A stretch of 64,000 bases of DNA from Mycosarcoma maydis (taxonomy: Eukaryota; Basidiomycota; Ustilaginomycetes; Ustilaginales): positions 124,001-188,000 of the forward strand of contig NC_026492.1 of assembly GCF_000328475.2 (NCBI RefSeq), written 5' to 3'. The notes beneath the pieces are model-generated. The model was given only the letters and a program-made list of their open reading frames with translations, was not told the origin of the DNA and searched no databases. The translations under genes were made by a program, and so were the position numbers. This document shows, one piece after another, positions 44,539 through 54,938 of this stretch; within the stretch, counting starts at the first letter, position 1, and the number at the start of each line of letters is the position of its first letter.

Positions 44539-45906
44539 ATGAGGCAACGAGTTGCAGCTGCATCCCAGGACGGAGACTTGTCTTCCTCGTCCTCCACCTT
44601 TCCAACCACACGGCAGCGTTCGTTCGAGACACATCGTCGTCCACGTCGCTCTCATCCACCTCGCAACGATCACGAACCGACGCTTCTCGGATCGGTGGCC
44701 AAGCTTGTGCGGTTAGTAGTTCTAGCGTTAATACTCGCATTGGTGGTGCCATATGCAAAAACCTACTTGTTCGGCAACACTTGGTCGACCGAAGTGGTAG
44801 CCAAGAATGCGACGCTTCATCTCGATTCGAGTAAGCACCCGTATCATCATGCGGAACAGCAGCAGAATCAAGCGAAGCGTGCCAATGCGAACGACGAGGT
44901 AGATGTGTTTAACTTCAAACATCAGGATTATCTTTCGACAGCACGACGAGATGCCAAGGCCAAGCTGAGCAATCCTGTAGTGGCAACAGCGTCTCCTGCC
45001 GCAGCGATCGCCAAACCCAACACAAACCCTAAGCAGCAACAACAGCAACAGCAACAGAAGCAAAGACAGGCCACCACACGAATCCCCAAATCGCGCGCTC
45101 GACGCAACACTGCCAATCGCAATCACAACAACGATGACGACGGCAGCAGCGACGATGATCATGATGATGATGATGACGACAACCAAAATGACAAGTATTA
45201 TCACAATCAAGACGCGGCGGCCAGCAACACTATCATTCATTTCGTCTCGGTGATCTTGTCATTGCTCTCCACCGCGGTACTGTTCACACTTGGATTCGCC
45301 ACAGTGCCTTTGATGCAGTTTTTGCACATTTGTGTGTATCTGGCAAGCTCGATCTACCACTACTTGCGGCTCTCGCTCTCACATATGCTTCGACCGATCG
45401 TACACGTGCTGGCGCCTTTGACCTACCTGATGTCCGGAATCATGTATATGTTTGTCCAGACGCCGTACCGCTTGATCAGCACAGTGGCACGCGAGCTGTA
45501 TCCCGTATACATCTTCCTCGGCGCTGCCAGCGTGGTCGGCATAAGCATGGGTCTCGCTGCTGCGGCGATCCTGTACGTGAGCGCGTTTCTCTTTGTGGAT
45601 CGAGTCGAACAAGCTCAGCATGCACAAATCCGACGAATCCCAACAACAAAGTCCAGGTCAATGGCAGAGCATAAACACCCAACTTCACCCGATCAAATCG
45701 ACCCAAATCACTACGCTGCTCACCAGACCTACTCGACACTAACCCGAACCCCTGGCTTCCGCACCTCCCTCCACACTTCGCACCCCGAATCTCACTCGCC
45801 CTCTAGGCCTTATCGCAACACCTCCAGAGCCGACACGACCACACCCGCAGTGGCTCGATCCGCTTTCACTGCCCCCAACCACACACTCCGCACCGGTGCT
45901 ACTTAG
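44539..45906 (+). CDS. Multi-pass membrane protein of unknown function
   Basis: I do not recognise it. About 455 residues from the ATG at 44539 (MRQRVAAASQ); an upstream in-frame ATG at 44434 lies in repeat DNA and is less likely. Visible features in order: Arg-rich N terminus (about 25-45); hydrophobic segment LVRLVVLALILALVVPYA (about 55-73); a hydrophilic loop with a Gln tract (about 165-175) and an Asp/Asn/His run (about 200-225); then a cluster of hydrophobic segments at about 231-252, 255-280, 290-308 and 323-353; and a Pro/Ser/Thr-rich tail. The one-plus-several membrane segments with a long acidic loop suggest an endomembrane or nuclear-envelope protein, but this is guesswork. Convergent with the RING gene, only 124 bases away. 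Confidence 0.7.
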   Translation: MRQRVAAASQDGDLSSSSSTFPTTRQRSFETHRRPRRSHPPRNDHEPTLLGSVAKLVRLVVLALILALVVPYAKTYLFGNTWSTEVVAKNATLHLDSSKHPYHHAEQQQNQAKRANANDEVDVFNFKHQDYLSTARRDAKAKLSNPVVATASPAAAIAKPNTNPKQQQQQQQQKQRQATTRIPKSRARRNTANRNHNNDDDGSSDDDHDDDDDDNQNDKYYHNQDAAASNTIIHFVSVILSLLSTAVLFTLGFATVPLMQFLHICVYLASSIYHYLRLSLSHMLRPIVHVLAPLTYLMSGIMYMFVQTPYRLISTVARELYPVYIFLGAASVVGISMGLAAAAILYVSAFLFVDRVEQAQHAQIRRIPTTKSRSMAEHKHPTSPDQIDPNHYAAHQTYSTLTRTPGFRTSLHTSHPESHSPSRPYRNTSRADTTTPAVARSAFTAPNHTLRTGAT

Positions 45907-46030
45907 TCGTTCGTGCAAAGTGTCAGTCGTACATGCAACGCTTTCCAGATGAACAGCACACCTGGCCGTGGTGTGCATGTGTTAAATACATGACAAGACC
46001 GTGTAGCTTGGACGCAAGAGCTCGCATCTC

Positions 46031-48271
46031 TCATTCGTCGTCGTCATCCAGAATGCGCACTCGTCGACGCCTTGCACTACTATCTGTGCTACTGCCTAGT
46101 GCGCCACTCGGTTTAGTAGCATGCACCTGCTCGTGCACACTTTGAACGCTGTGTGTCTCGGAGTGCGCGCGAGAACCGTGTGACGACGCATCCTCATCGT
46201 CTCGAACCAGCCGTGACGCACCACGCAGACCTCTGTATTCGACACTCGAATCCGTGTCGCTCAAACCATCGCCATTGTCTTGATCGTCCGAGATCGAGAT
46301 CGCGGATTCACCTCGCAGCGCGCGCGGGCCGGGCAAAAAGTCGTCATCCTCTTCGTCGTTTCCCTCTTCACCATCCATGTCGTCCCAATCACGTTCATAC
46401 CAGGGCTCATGCTCGTGCTCGCTTGCGCTTGCGCTTGCGTCAAAGTAGTCGAGATGGTCTTGGTCGCGTACGATGAAATCGTCCATCTCTGCATCGTCTT
46501 CTGAATCCTCGTGGCTGTATACATATGCCGAACGTCGTGCACCGCCGGATCGACTTGGCTCAAGCGAACCAGCAGACATCATGTTCTCTTGGTCCGACGA
46601 GTCATCCAACTCGACACTTGAAAACGCGACGCGCTGACCAAATCCAGCTCCGACACCTCGAGCTTCAAAGTTGGCGAGGTGGACGCCGAGCGCAGCGTTA
46701 CGTTCAGTTCGAGTTGCACCTGTGTCATCGTAAGCGTCCTGCTCTGAATCCACGTCGTCGACGTTCCTTTGTGCCATCCATTCGTCTTCGAGATCGCAGT
46801 AATCGATGGCACACTCGATATTGTCGCAGACGCCTTCGACGATCTCGCAAGCACATTTGCCGCAACGAAGCACACCGTCCATTTGGTCATAGATGACGCG
46901 ACGTGGTCCGTCGGGGTCAAAGATATCCGCCCACAGCTTGTCACCCTTGGGCAGATCTTGGCCCTTGAGACGAGCCTTGTCGTCGTCAGAGAGCATTGCG
47001 GTGCTCGACTCGCCCAGATGCGCGTCGAGCTGGATGCTTTTGCTAAGCTCGAGTGCATGGTCCACCTTTTCGAGCATGTCTCTGACCAAGTACACCTCGA
47101 CGGGCGGACAGGCTAGCTCGGTACGGCAAGAGGGGCACAGTTTTGCGCGCTTCAGCGTGCGCGCACGTTCGTATTGTTCGATCTCGTCGCGCGACCAGCT
47201 CGAAGGAACTGGCGCCTCGTCGGGCATCAGCTTGGTGAACCAGGTTCGCAGACAGTGGATGCAAAACACGTGCCCACACGGTGCCAAGACGCACGGGCGG
47301 AAGGAGGGCTCCAGGCAGATGTGGCAAATGCAGAGAGAATGCATCTCTAGCAAGACGGTGCTCTGTGCACTGGCGACGTTGGCACTCTGTTGGGCTTGCT
47401 TTTTGGCCTCGGCGAGCTGCAACTCGAGTTGGCGGATGCGAAGTTGGAGCGAGAGCGTGTCAGACGCAGTGTTGCCCGCTTGTTCGGGCTCGAGGACGGC
47501 GGTGAGGGAAGCCGAGCCAGGTGGCGACTCGAGGTGCGAACAGTTTGAGCCAGCACGTCGGCGTTTGCGAGAGTGAGATGCTTGCGCATCGTGGCTGGTT
47601 GTATTGGCAGCGCTTATCTCGCTCTCTTGCTGCGGTGATGCTTCTTCCGAGTCATCACTAAAGAGTTGGCTGGCTAGATTCTGTGGCGCATTTGTTGTAG
47701 GCGAAGCTCTGCTTGTTGAGCAAGCCCCTGGCTTGGAGCAGTCGGCCTTCGCTACGGTGCATGCATTTGCTAATGGTGCTGCAATAAACTTGTCGTGCGC
47801 CGATTCCTGGGACAGAGATGCCGATGCCGATGCCGATGCCGATGCCGATGCCGATGCCGATGCTAATTCTGTTTCTGTTGCTGTGATTGTGGTATTTTTC
47901 ATGTTGGAGTCTGCTTGAGAGCTTGACGGTCCGGTCTTTGGCCTTGATGTGGCGCTGGCATCCTTGCTGAGGTCACGACGAGTGCGCGTCTTTCTGGACG
48001 GCTCGTCCACAGGCGGTGATGAAGCGATTGTGTCGCGACCTTTTGAGTGCAGAATAGCAAGACATTGCAAGTCGACATATGAGTACAGGCTTCGAGCATC
48101 GGAACAAGGGACAGCAATCGAAAACTTACTAGTGCTTGCCTTGGAGTCTCTTTGGGTCCTGGTAGACGGTTTGTCGCTCAAAGTGCAAGCAACTGTCGTG
48201 GAGACTGTCGTACCCTGTGAGGAGGCAGCTGTACGCCTACGGGTGCGTACGGGCGGGGCTGATTCATCCAT
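46031..48271 (-). CDS. RING-finger ubiquitin ligase with Psh1-like architecture
   Basis: About 746 residues if read as one exon from the ATG at 48271 (MDESAPPVRTRRR). The N terminus is Ser/Ala-rich and disordered, with a (Ser-Ala)n tract encoded by gccgat repeats at 47817-47863. A coiled-coil (about 255-300) precedes a C3HC4 RING from about residue 312: CHICLEPSFRPC, APCGHVFCIHCLRTWF, CPSCRTEL. Further on is a Cys cluster CGKCACEIVEGVCDNIEC (about 468-485), acidic stretches, and the basic-acidic end RRRRVRILDDDDE. The order RING, second Cys cluster, acidic tail and 'basic-then-DDDE' end resembles yeast Psh1, the ligase for centromeric histone Cse4. The similarity is judged by eye and the RING class is certain, the Psh1 relation is not. 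A probable 90-nt intron (48040-48129) is discussed separately. Confidence 0.8.
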   Translation of the reverse strand: MDESAPPVRTRRRTAASSQGTTVSTTVACTLSDKPSTRTQRDSKASTSKFSIAVPCSDARSLYSYVDLQCLAILHSKGRDTIASSPPVDEPSRKTRTRRDLSKDASATSRPKTGPSSSQADSNMKNTTITATETELASASASASASASASASLSQESAHDKFIAAPLANACTVAKADCSKPGACSTSRASPTTNAPQNLASQLFSDDSEEASPQQESEISAANTTSHDAQASHSRKRRRAGSNCSHLESPPGSASLTAVLEPEQAGNTASDTLSLQLRIRQLELQLAEAKKQAQQSANVASAQSTVLLEMHSLCICHICLEPSFRPCVLAPCGHVFCIHCLRTWFTKLMPDEAPVPSSWSRDEIEQYERARTLKRAKLCPSCRTELACPPVEVYLVRDMLEKVDHALELSKSIQLDAHLGESSTAMLSDDDKARLKGQDLPKGDKLWADIFDPDGPRRVIYDQMDGVLRCGKCACEIVEGVCDNIECAIDYCDLEDEWMAQRNVDDVDSEQDAYDDTGATRTERNAALGVHLANFEARGVGAGFGQRVAFSSVELDDSSDQENMMSAGSLEPSRSGGARRSAYVYSHEDSEDDAEMDDFIVRDQDHLDYFDASASASEHEHEPWYERDWDDMDGEEGNDEEDDDFLPGPRALRGESAISISDDQDNGDGLSDTDSSVEYRGLRGASRLVRDDEDASSHGSRAHSETHSVQSVHEQVHATKPSGALGSSTDSSARRRRVRILDDDDE
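47817..47863 (-). repeat. Coding hexanucleotide repeat gccgat in the RING gene
   Basis: About seven perfect copies on the plus strand, read as Ser-Ala repeats on the minus strand. Likely length-variable. Confidence 0.9.
48040..48129 (-). other. Probable 90-nt intron in the RING gene, frame-neutral
   Basis: On the minus strand a consensus donor gtaagt (48129-48124) and a 3' end ...ctcaaaag (to 48040) bound 90 nt, a multiple of three with no in-frame stop. The 30 residues it would encode are hydrophobic and Cys-containing, unlike the Ser/Arg-rich flanks, which favours an intron. Both spliced and unspliced forms keep the frame. Confidence 0.6.
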
Positions 48272-48707
48272 GGTGGCTGAGCAGCCGGGATGGGACCGCA
48301 AGAATGAGTGGTTGTATCGAGAGAAACCTGTTGGGAAGAGAGGTTGAGCGTGACGGTTTGAGCCGACACGAGGAGGGTGTATGAAGGGTACGGAGATGAT
48401 GAGACAAATGACACGCAAAAGACTCTGAATGGGGCACGAGTTTGGTTGGACTGCGTGGTTGGTTGTGTGGCGGCGTGATTGAGTTGGAAGTGGATGCGGG
48501 TCAAATGTCTAATCACTGAAAGCAAAGCTTGCAAAGCAAGCGCGGCGCATTCTTTTGTGTGTGTTGGCAGAATCACGATTGCGTCGACGGATGACGCAGC
48601 GTCCAGTGTGAAGTGTGAAGTGAGAAGTGAGAAGGGTGGGAGCGAGTCGACTTGTTAGATAGGTGAAAGACGAAGAGGGTTTCGTTATCTCGTCTGTTGA
48701 ACAGTCA

Positions 48708-48760
48708 CAGAATCACGGATCGTGAATCGTCAATCATCAATCGTCAATCGTAAATCCATA
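48708..48760. repeat. Period-7 tract, mixed units
   Basis: Units gaatcgt, aatcatc, aatcgtc and aatcgta follow each other with the seven-base spacing kept. Confidence 0.7.
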
Positions 48761-49055
48761 CATAATTTACACTCACACTCACGACTCACGACTTGACCGT
48801 GCACGCTTACACGTTTCACATTTGTCGTTCTTCACGCTTGCGTGTTGAGCTGCGCAAATTCACAGCCGAATCTCGAACACACGACACGTGACATGGACCC
48901 TGACTTTGTCACCTTTGCACGTCGCTTGTCACTTTCCAGTTTGTTTTCTCAATTCACGATTATTTCCTCCCTTTCTGGCTGAGTTGTCCGTCATACATCC
49001 ACGATCAGTCACGAGTCGAGAGCGTGAAGCTGTAACCTCACGACTCGCTGCTCAA

Positions 49056-49106
49056 AGCAGAGCATAGCAGAGCAGAGCAGAGCAGAACAGAACAGGGCAG
49101 AGTAGA
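49056..49106. repeat. agcag pentamer array
   Basis: About nine agcag/aacag units in tandem with a few changes. Similar in content to the reverse complement of the 35061 array (gctctgc). Confidence 0.85.
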
Positions 49107-49358
49107 AACAAGCAGCGCAGCAAAGTTGGTTCAGACACTGCTTACACGCTTTCCTTTGCACTCATCATTGCTAATGAATGCTCTTTGGCTTTTCTTGCAG
49201 CGCTCATGGTATATGGCGAATGGCTCTGGTCGGCGTTGGGGCGTTGCAAGCCAGATGGCGCATTTAACATATGGTCGAATCGGAAGAAATACATTACAGG
49301 TGGACAAGAGATGCGATGTCAGAGAGCGAGTGTGTATAGATGGATGGAAAATGGCGGC

Positions 49359-50327
49359 TCATAGAAGCGTCTCGCCCATGGCAGAGCGAATGAGAGAGCA
49401 GCCGACAGCGATCGTCTGCTGTGCTTCGCGGTCTTGGAGCAAGGATGGGTTGACCTCCATGAGGTCCAGAGCGACCAGGCATCCAGTTTCGTATAGCGCC
49501 TCGCAGATGTAATGACCCTCGCGGAAGGTGAGACCGCCTCGGACCGGTGTGCCTGTGCTAGGAGCGACGCTAGGATCGAGCGCGTCAACGTCAAACGAGA
49601 GGTGGATCGGTCGGTCTCGCTTGCCTGGTGCTCCGTTGACATGGTCGAGTGCCATCTCGACTACCTTTCCGATGCCAAACTTGTCGACGTGATGCATGCT
49701 GAACGCCTTGATGTTGTTCTGCTTGAGAATCTTGCGCTCGCCTGCGTCAATATCACGCAGACCAATGTAGACCAAGCTATCGGCACGCAGGAGTGGCTTG
49801 CTAGGCACCCACGAGTTGAAAGGTTCGACGTCGGTTCCTTGCAAGCCAAGCAAGAACGAGACAGGGCAGCCGTGCAGGTTGCCAGATTCGGTGGTTTCGG
49901 GGGTGTTGATGTCGGCGTGCGCGTCAATCCAGATAAGCGCCGCGTCCGGGTGCGCTCGCAACGATCCAGAGACGGTGCCGAGCGCCAAACTGTGGTCTCC
50001 ACCCAGCGTGAGCGGCAGCTTACCCTGCTTGGCGTGCGACTCAACCACCTCGGCTACCTCCTTGGTCACCGCCGAGACGGTGCGAGGCAGTTTCATATTG
50101 CCAATGTCCGTGTCACTGTCGATGCCTTGGTTGATGTGGTCAAACGAGTGGTGGTCGGTAAAGTCGACCTTCCAGCCGAGCGACTCGAGCTGTTGGCAGA
50201 TGCCCGCCTGCACCAGAGAGACGGGGCCAGTGTCGACACCCTTGCGCCTCTGTCCACCCGAAAAGGGGCAGCCGACGATGGCTACCGTCTTTTCTTGAAG
50301 GAATCGTTCGTGAAGTGTCTTTGTCAT
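49359..50327 (-). CDS. car1: Arginase
   Basis: Hydrolyses arginine to ornithine and urea in arginine catabolism, using a two-manganese centre. 322 residues, one exon, the usual size. The metal ligands are all present: GGDHS (His112), DAHAD (Asp135, His137, Asp139) and [10 protein letters not shown] (Asp246, Asp248). The [14 protein letters not shown] segment (about 148-161), the VYIGLRDID strand (about 186-194) and the C-terminal LDLMEVNP are typical. The ATG at 50327 is the first in frame and directly precedes MTKTLHERF. No targeting signal is obvious, so it is probably cytosolic as in yeast Car1. Agmatinase is unlikely because the arginase-type spacing and length fit. Nearby genes are not part of arginine metabolism. 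Confidence 0.95.
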   Translation of the reverse strand: MTKTLHERFLQEKTVAIVGCPFSGGQRRKGVDTGPVSLVQAGICQQLESLGWKVDFTDHHSFDHINQGIDSDTDIGNMKLPRTVSAVTKEVAEVVESHAKQGKLPLTLGGDHSLALGTVSGSLRAHPDAALIWIDAHADINTPETTESGNLHGCPVSFLLGLQGTDVEPFNSWVPSKPLLRADSLVYIGLRDIDAGERKILKQNNIKAFSMHHVDKFGIGKVVEMALDHVNGAPGKRDRPIHLSFDVDALDPSVAPSTGTPVRGGLTFREGHYICEALYETGCLVALDLMEVNPSLLQDREAQQTIAVGCSLIRSAMGETLL

Positions 50328-52027
50328 TGTTTGATTCTCCGAGTTGACGATGTGGTAGCGTGTTCCGAGACTGGTTCAGGGAAAGATGGGGTCAGACTGA
50401 GCCGGGTCAAAGGTGCACGGTGTGCTTTGCCTTTTATGGTTTGCATGACCCAGCTTACTGTACGCTTCTCGCAACGTCAGTCACGTCGGTCGTGAGGCGT
50501 GTGTTGGATGGTTAACTGGCTGGCTATCTGACAGGTATTGGCCGTAGTAGCAACAGCACCATCAGCACGGCGTTAACGCGGCAGATAAGGCTTTCGAAAT
50601 GCTTTGGCAAAGTGCCGACTGCCAACGTGCGGCAATTAGTCCGGCAAACCAGTTTTCAAAAAAAGACACGCCAAGTTTTGGCTTGGCTGCGGTGAATTCA
50701 CGATTCACTCCCGACTATTCACGATTGGTTGTGGGACGTCAACACGTAACCAAGCTCATCGCGCTCATCATCCAACCAAGCCACCCTGATGTTCACGCTT
50801 GTTGGGCGCCGCTCTCTGGTTGTGCACCTTGTCTGCTGAGTGTGGGAAAAAATCTCGAGCCGCTCCAGGCGAATCGGCGCGTCATCGGCCATTCCAGGTT
50901 CGAAATTCAGGTCGTGAGTCAAGTGTGTTGAAAAGCAGAGCATCCGACAGTTGCCTATCAGACCGGCAACAAGGCTGGCAACCTTGGATATGTCACGGGA
51001 GGCGCATCTGCATCTAACTTGTATCGGGTGCACTCGTGACTCGTTCATCGGGGCTGATGTTTCGAACTGATATTCGGCACCCTTTTTGTTGCCCTCTTTT
51101 TATGATGTAAGTTAGCCTTTTGTTTCTTTTCCAGGAAGAGAGGCATGTAATGGTATAAAGTATGCCCATCTTTTGTGCTGTAGAGCAGCGTTGTTTCTCT
51201 CACCACAGCCCACTGCATCTGCGATTGGATCAGCGTGACCTACTGCTCGCCAATCAAATATGCCAGGACAGCTGACCAATTCTGCCGGAGTGAGGATTCA
51301 GAAGAGAGACGATCCACGACAACGGCCAGAAAGACGTTTTTTTCTCGTACGAATGCTCGCAGTTAAAGAGCAGCTCAACGAGGATGGCTTAAAAGCCGAA
51401 AAGGCATTCGTGCACATTCGTGCACGGCGGTTCATTAATCACGCATTTGGTGCAGTTTCGTGTTTGGGTGTCTCTCTGAAAATCGAAAATATTCATTCGT
51501 GATTCCCCTTGAACGCGCTCAAGCGCCGCGCCGCGAGACGAGAGACGAATCGAAACGCGATCACTGAGCGCAAAGCCTCTGAAGGAACGAATAAAAATGC
51601 AGCAGTCACAGTCACGCACAAAGCTCAATCAGCAATCACGAATGTGAATCACGAATGGAAAGTCGTTCAGTAACTATATACAACTGCAGAGCCAACAGAG
51701 ACGCTCACGACTCACGACGCTGCTGTCACAGTGACGAGTGTCATAGTCCGACACTCGTGACTGATTTAATTTACAATCACGAATCGTGAATGTGAATTGT
51801 GATTCACGATTGACGGCTGAGCAGTCGTGAGTGTTGCATCCATCCGCGCGCTTTCTTCTTGCTGCTCGTCGCGATCCACTCTCCTCCTCCTCCTCCACCA
51901 CCACCTCCTTGACGCCTGACATTATCGTTACTCTCGGCCCCATTCCATTCGCTGTCTATCATTCTTCTCATTCTCGCATCGCACTCAGTTTCGCATACCT
52001 TCACCACCGTTACTCACCCCAATAACC
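50328..52027. other. Divergent intergenic region arginase-sub2
   Basis: About 1.7 kb. Small open frames (for example 50599-50931 and 51260-51502) have no domain or coding bias that I can support. Period-7 repeats occur at 50695-50730, 51495-51505, 51640-51655 and densely at 51735-51815. The last 200 bases before the sub2 ATG are C/T-rich with tcctcc runs, as expected for a highly expressed gene's leader. Confidence 0.55.
51769..51815. repeat. Period-7 tract upstream of sub2
   Basis: Copies of acaatcacgaatcgtgaatg and gattcacgattgacg with the heptad spacing and both orientations. It lies about 210-260 bases before the sub2 start codon. Confidence 0.7.
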
Positions 52028-54438
52028 ATGTCCGCCATCGACAACGAAGAGTGAGTTTCTTCTTCGCCGCTCACCGACCCAGTCTAGCCCTTTATGCATT
52101 CGAACACTAACATCATACATCTGCACTGCGCACTTATGCCGCTACGCCAACTACAATGACAGTCTTATCGACTACGAGGAGGAGGTCGCCGTCGCACCCA
52201 CCTCGACCACCAACGGCGCCGCCACTGCCGCCAACGGCGCTACCACCGCTGACGACAAAGACAAAAAGGCAAGCATCCTCTTCATGCACCCGAATCGGTA
52301 GACCCCAAATCAGTTCCGCATCGTCCCCATGTTAAAGTATAACCCTGGCCGCCTCGGAGACGCCTATCGGACGCGAGCCGTACATCCACCGCCTAGCCGG
52401 CCGATATGTAGAGACCGCTCTGCCTCGCTCTCACGGCGCTGTTCGCTTGCATCGTCACAGTGCATACAGAACAACACACGCATAATCCGCCGAGCGAATC
52501 GCCTGGCCTCTGCATGTCCAACCGCGCTGTCCTCCCTTGACGCCCGAACACGCTCTTCACATTGGCATGTGATCCAGTGCTTCTGCGTGCAAGGCTTTGA
52601 AGCGCAAGCGTTCACCGACGAGCTTCTATCGCAAGCAACTGCCAGTATCAACTACCAGTCAGCCATGCAGGCGTCTGCTCGATCTTGGCTGGCTTCGACA
52701 CGGCGTGGTGCATGGTCCGTCCAGCATGTCCACACGAGGATCCCACGGCTTGGTCCATTCACATCGCACTGCCCCACGTACCCACGTAAACCGAGCAAGA
52801 TCTTTCTAAACATTCTCTTTTAAATTTCCTTTCTCTCTCTCTCTCTCTCTCTCCGACTCATTCTGCCCGCTTTCATCCCACATCCTCCTCGACAATCTCT
52901 CAACACCTCTCTTCTTGTCAACTTGCTCTCGTCATCGACATTCTCGTATTCTCATTTGTTTTTCAACCAACTGCGACACACTCGTGTCTGCTCAACCGCC
53001 CCTCTCATGATTGCCGCAACGATCTACAACATCTCAACAGGGCTCCTACGTCGGTATTCACTCTACAGGTTTCCGCGATTTCCTCCTCAAGCCCGAGCTT
53101 CTCCGAGCCATCTCGGATCTTGGTTTTGAACACCCTTCCGAAGGTGAGCAGATGCGCAGCCAAAGCCACAAATGCTGGCTTTGCCGCTTGCCCGATATCT
53201 GGAGCGCTTCCAGCTGACCAACCCGCCCGATCTTGTTCGCCTACCCATCTCCACAGTCCAGCAAGAATGTATCCCACAGTCCATCCTCGGCATGGACGTT
53301 GTCTGCCAGGCCAAGTCCGGTATGGGTAAGACGGCCGTTTTCGTGCTTGCCACCCTCCAGCAGATCGAGCCCGTCGACGGCGAAGTCTCGGTACTTGTGC
53401 TGTGCCACACCCGAGAGCTTGCCTACCAGATCCGCAACGAGTACGCCCGTTTCACCAAATACATGCCCGACGTTCGCACCGGCGTCATCTACGGTGGCAC
53501 TCCCGTCGCCGAAAACCAGGCCATGCTCAAGGACAAGGCCAAGTGCCCTCACATCCTCGTCGGAACACCCGGTCGTATGAACGCGCTCGTGCGCGACAAG
53601 AGTCTCAAGGTGTCCGGCGTCAAGCACTTTGTCATTGACGAGTGCGACAAGATTCTTGAGCAGGTCGACATGCGCAGAGATGTGCAGGATATCTTCCGTG
53701 CCACGCCTCACCACAAGCAGGTCATGATGTTCTCGGCCACGCTCGCCAAGGAAGTTCGACCTACCTGCAAAAAGTTCATGCAGAACGTGAGTACCACTAG
53801 CGGCCGATCCCAACGTGAGCTAGCTAGCTGTTGATTGTAGCTGTGCACGACTGACACGTGTTGCGCAATTCTTTTGACTCGTCTCGCATCAGCCACTGGA
53901 AATCTACGTGGACGACGAAACCAAACTTACGCTGCACGGTCTGCAGCAGCACTACGTTCGACTGGAAGAATCGGCCAAGAACCGCAAGCTCAACGACCTG
54001 CTCGACTCGCTCGAATTCAACCAAGTAATCATCTTTGTCAAGTCGATCTCTCGCGCCAACGAGCTGGACAAGCTGCTGCGCGAGTGCAACTTTCCGTCGA
54101 TCTGCATCCACGGCGGACTGGCACAGGAAGAGCGCATCAAGCGCTACCAGCAGTTCAAGAACTTTGAGAAGCGTATTCTGGTCGCTACCGATATTTTCGG
54201 TCGTGGTATCGATGTGGAGCGTGTCAACGTATCCATCAGCTACGACACGCCTACAGATGCCGATAGCTACTTGCACCGCGTCGGTAGGGCTGGTCGTTTC
54301 GGCACAAAGGGTTTGGCTATCATGTTTGTTTCCAGCGATGAAGACGCCGAGGTGCTCAAGCAGATTCAGAGCCGATTCGAGGTGGCTGTTCCCGAACTCC
54401 CCGACACCATCGAAGCTAGCTCTTACATGAACGCCTAG
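52028..54438 (+). CDS. sub2: DECD-box RNA helicase Sub2/UAP56 (five exons)
   Basis: ATP-dependent RNA helicase for spliceosome assembly and for mRNA export in the TREX complex. I read exons 52028-52050, 52163-52268, 53041-53143, 53257-53786 and 53893-54438: 1308 nt, 435 residues, the family length. All junctions preserve the frame. Motifs: Q-motif region [20 protein letters not shown], Walker A AKSGMGKT (96-103), DECD (205-208) which marks this subfamily, SAT (about 240), and [10 protein letters not shown] near the end. The N-terminal stretch (8-42) is acidic then Ala/Thr-rich. Intron 2 (52269-53040) is long and has a GC donor (AAG|gcaagc). The other three introns are 107-113 nt with gtgagt or gtgagc donors. 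The gene choice is secure. Confidence 0.96.
52269..53040 (+). other. 772-nt GC-AG intron in sub2
   Basis: The donor AAG|gcaagc has no GT alternative that keeps the frame, and the acceptor is tcaacag|GGC. A 28-nt TC microsatellite (about 52826-52853) and strongly pyrimidine-rich sequence fill the last 250 bases. The open frame at 52329-52823 inside it is without domain and is treated as chance. Confidence 0.85.
52826..52853 (+). repeat. TC dinucleotide microsatellite in sub2 intron 2
   Basis: About ten ctct units about 190 bases upstream of the acceptor, a possible binding site for pyrimidine-tract proteins. Confidence 0.85.
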
Positions 54439-54657
54439 AGTCGCTGCTCTCGCGCTATGTTTAGCCTCCTGATGCTAGTGATATGAAGTCTTAAACCGAA
54501 CAAATCCACAAGAGAGCTGCATTCACGGCCTCGCCTGTGTTGTGTGAGTGATGTGTCCGCTGTATGGCATGTGACTCGGACTGTCTCATCGTCTACATTC
54601 ACGTTGATAGAGTTCTTGTGCTTTTGCAATCGTGGATCACGACAGCGAGTCGCGAAT

Positions 54658-54681
54658 TGTGAATGGTGAATGGTGAATTGT
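54658..54681. repeat. GTGAATG/GTGAATT period-7 units
   Basis: Three to four consecutive 7-mers, another variant of the heptad family. Confidence 0.75.
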
Positions 54682-54766
54682 GAAGTCCCAGTCACAGAGT
54701 GAGGCCAGACGAGACGGCGAAGCACCAAGCGGCGAAAAGCGGGAGTCGGACAACTGTGAACGGCTG

Positions 54767-54788
54767 GGTTGGGGTTGGGGCTGGGGCA
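54767..54788 (+). other. G-rich tract with possible G-quadruplex
   Basis: Four or more G runs (ggttggggttggggctgggg) in ~22 bases, about 150 bases upstream of the methyltransferase start. Could fold as a G-quadruplex; not tested. Confidence 0.4.
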
Positions 54789-54938
54789 GCGCGTGGACCC
54801 TGGGCCGAAATTTTCGCTTTGTGCACGTTGGGATGCATGTTGGCCTGTATATATCACGTCTACATCTGTTGTGCATGTCTCTACGGGAACGACCAAGCTA
54901 GACGTGGAGACACAGGGTAAGGTAGTTAGTGTACGAAG

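Larger units (their letters stand above)
48272..49358. other. Intergenic region RING gene to arginase
   Basis: About 1.1 kb with no supported gene. It holds period-7 repeat at 48708-48760, CACTCACGACTC-type sequence at 48770-48795 and an agcag pentamer array at 49056-49106. The last ~250 bases before 49359 are probably the arginase 3' UTR. Confidence 0.55.
54439..54938. other. Intergenic region sub2 to methyltransferase gene
   Basis: About 500 bases. Contains gaatggtgaatggtgaattgtg (54658-54680), a period-7 variant with GTGAATG units, and a G-rich stretch ggttggggttggggctgggg near 54767-54788. No gene supported. Confidence 0.55.

Noticed and set aside
50880..50915. ggttcgaaatt sequence considered as a tRNA T-loop
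   Set aside because: No acceptor stem, anticodon arm or A box at the right distance on either strand.
51260..51502. 80-residue ATG-led frame between arginase and sub2
   Set aside because: Charged but without recognisable family, promoter or splice context; could be real, not supported.
52329..52823. 164-residue frame inside sub2 intron 2
   Set aside because: Entirely inside the intron required to keep the Sub2 frame; no domain.
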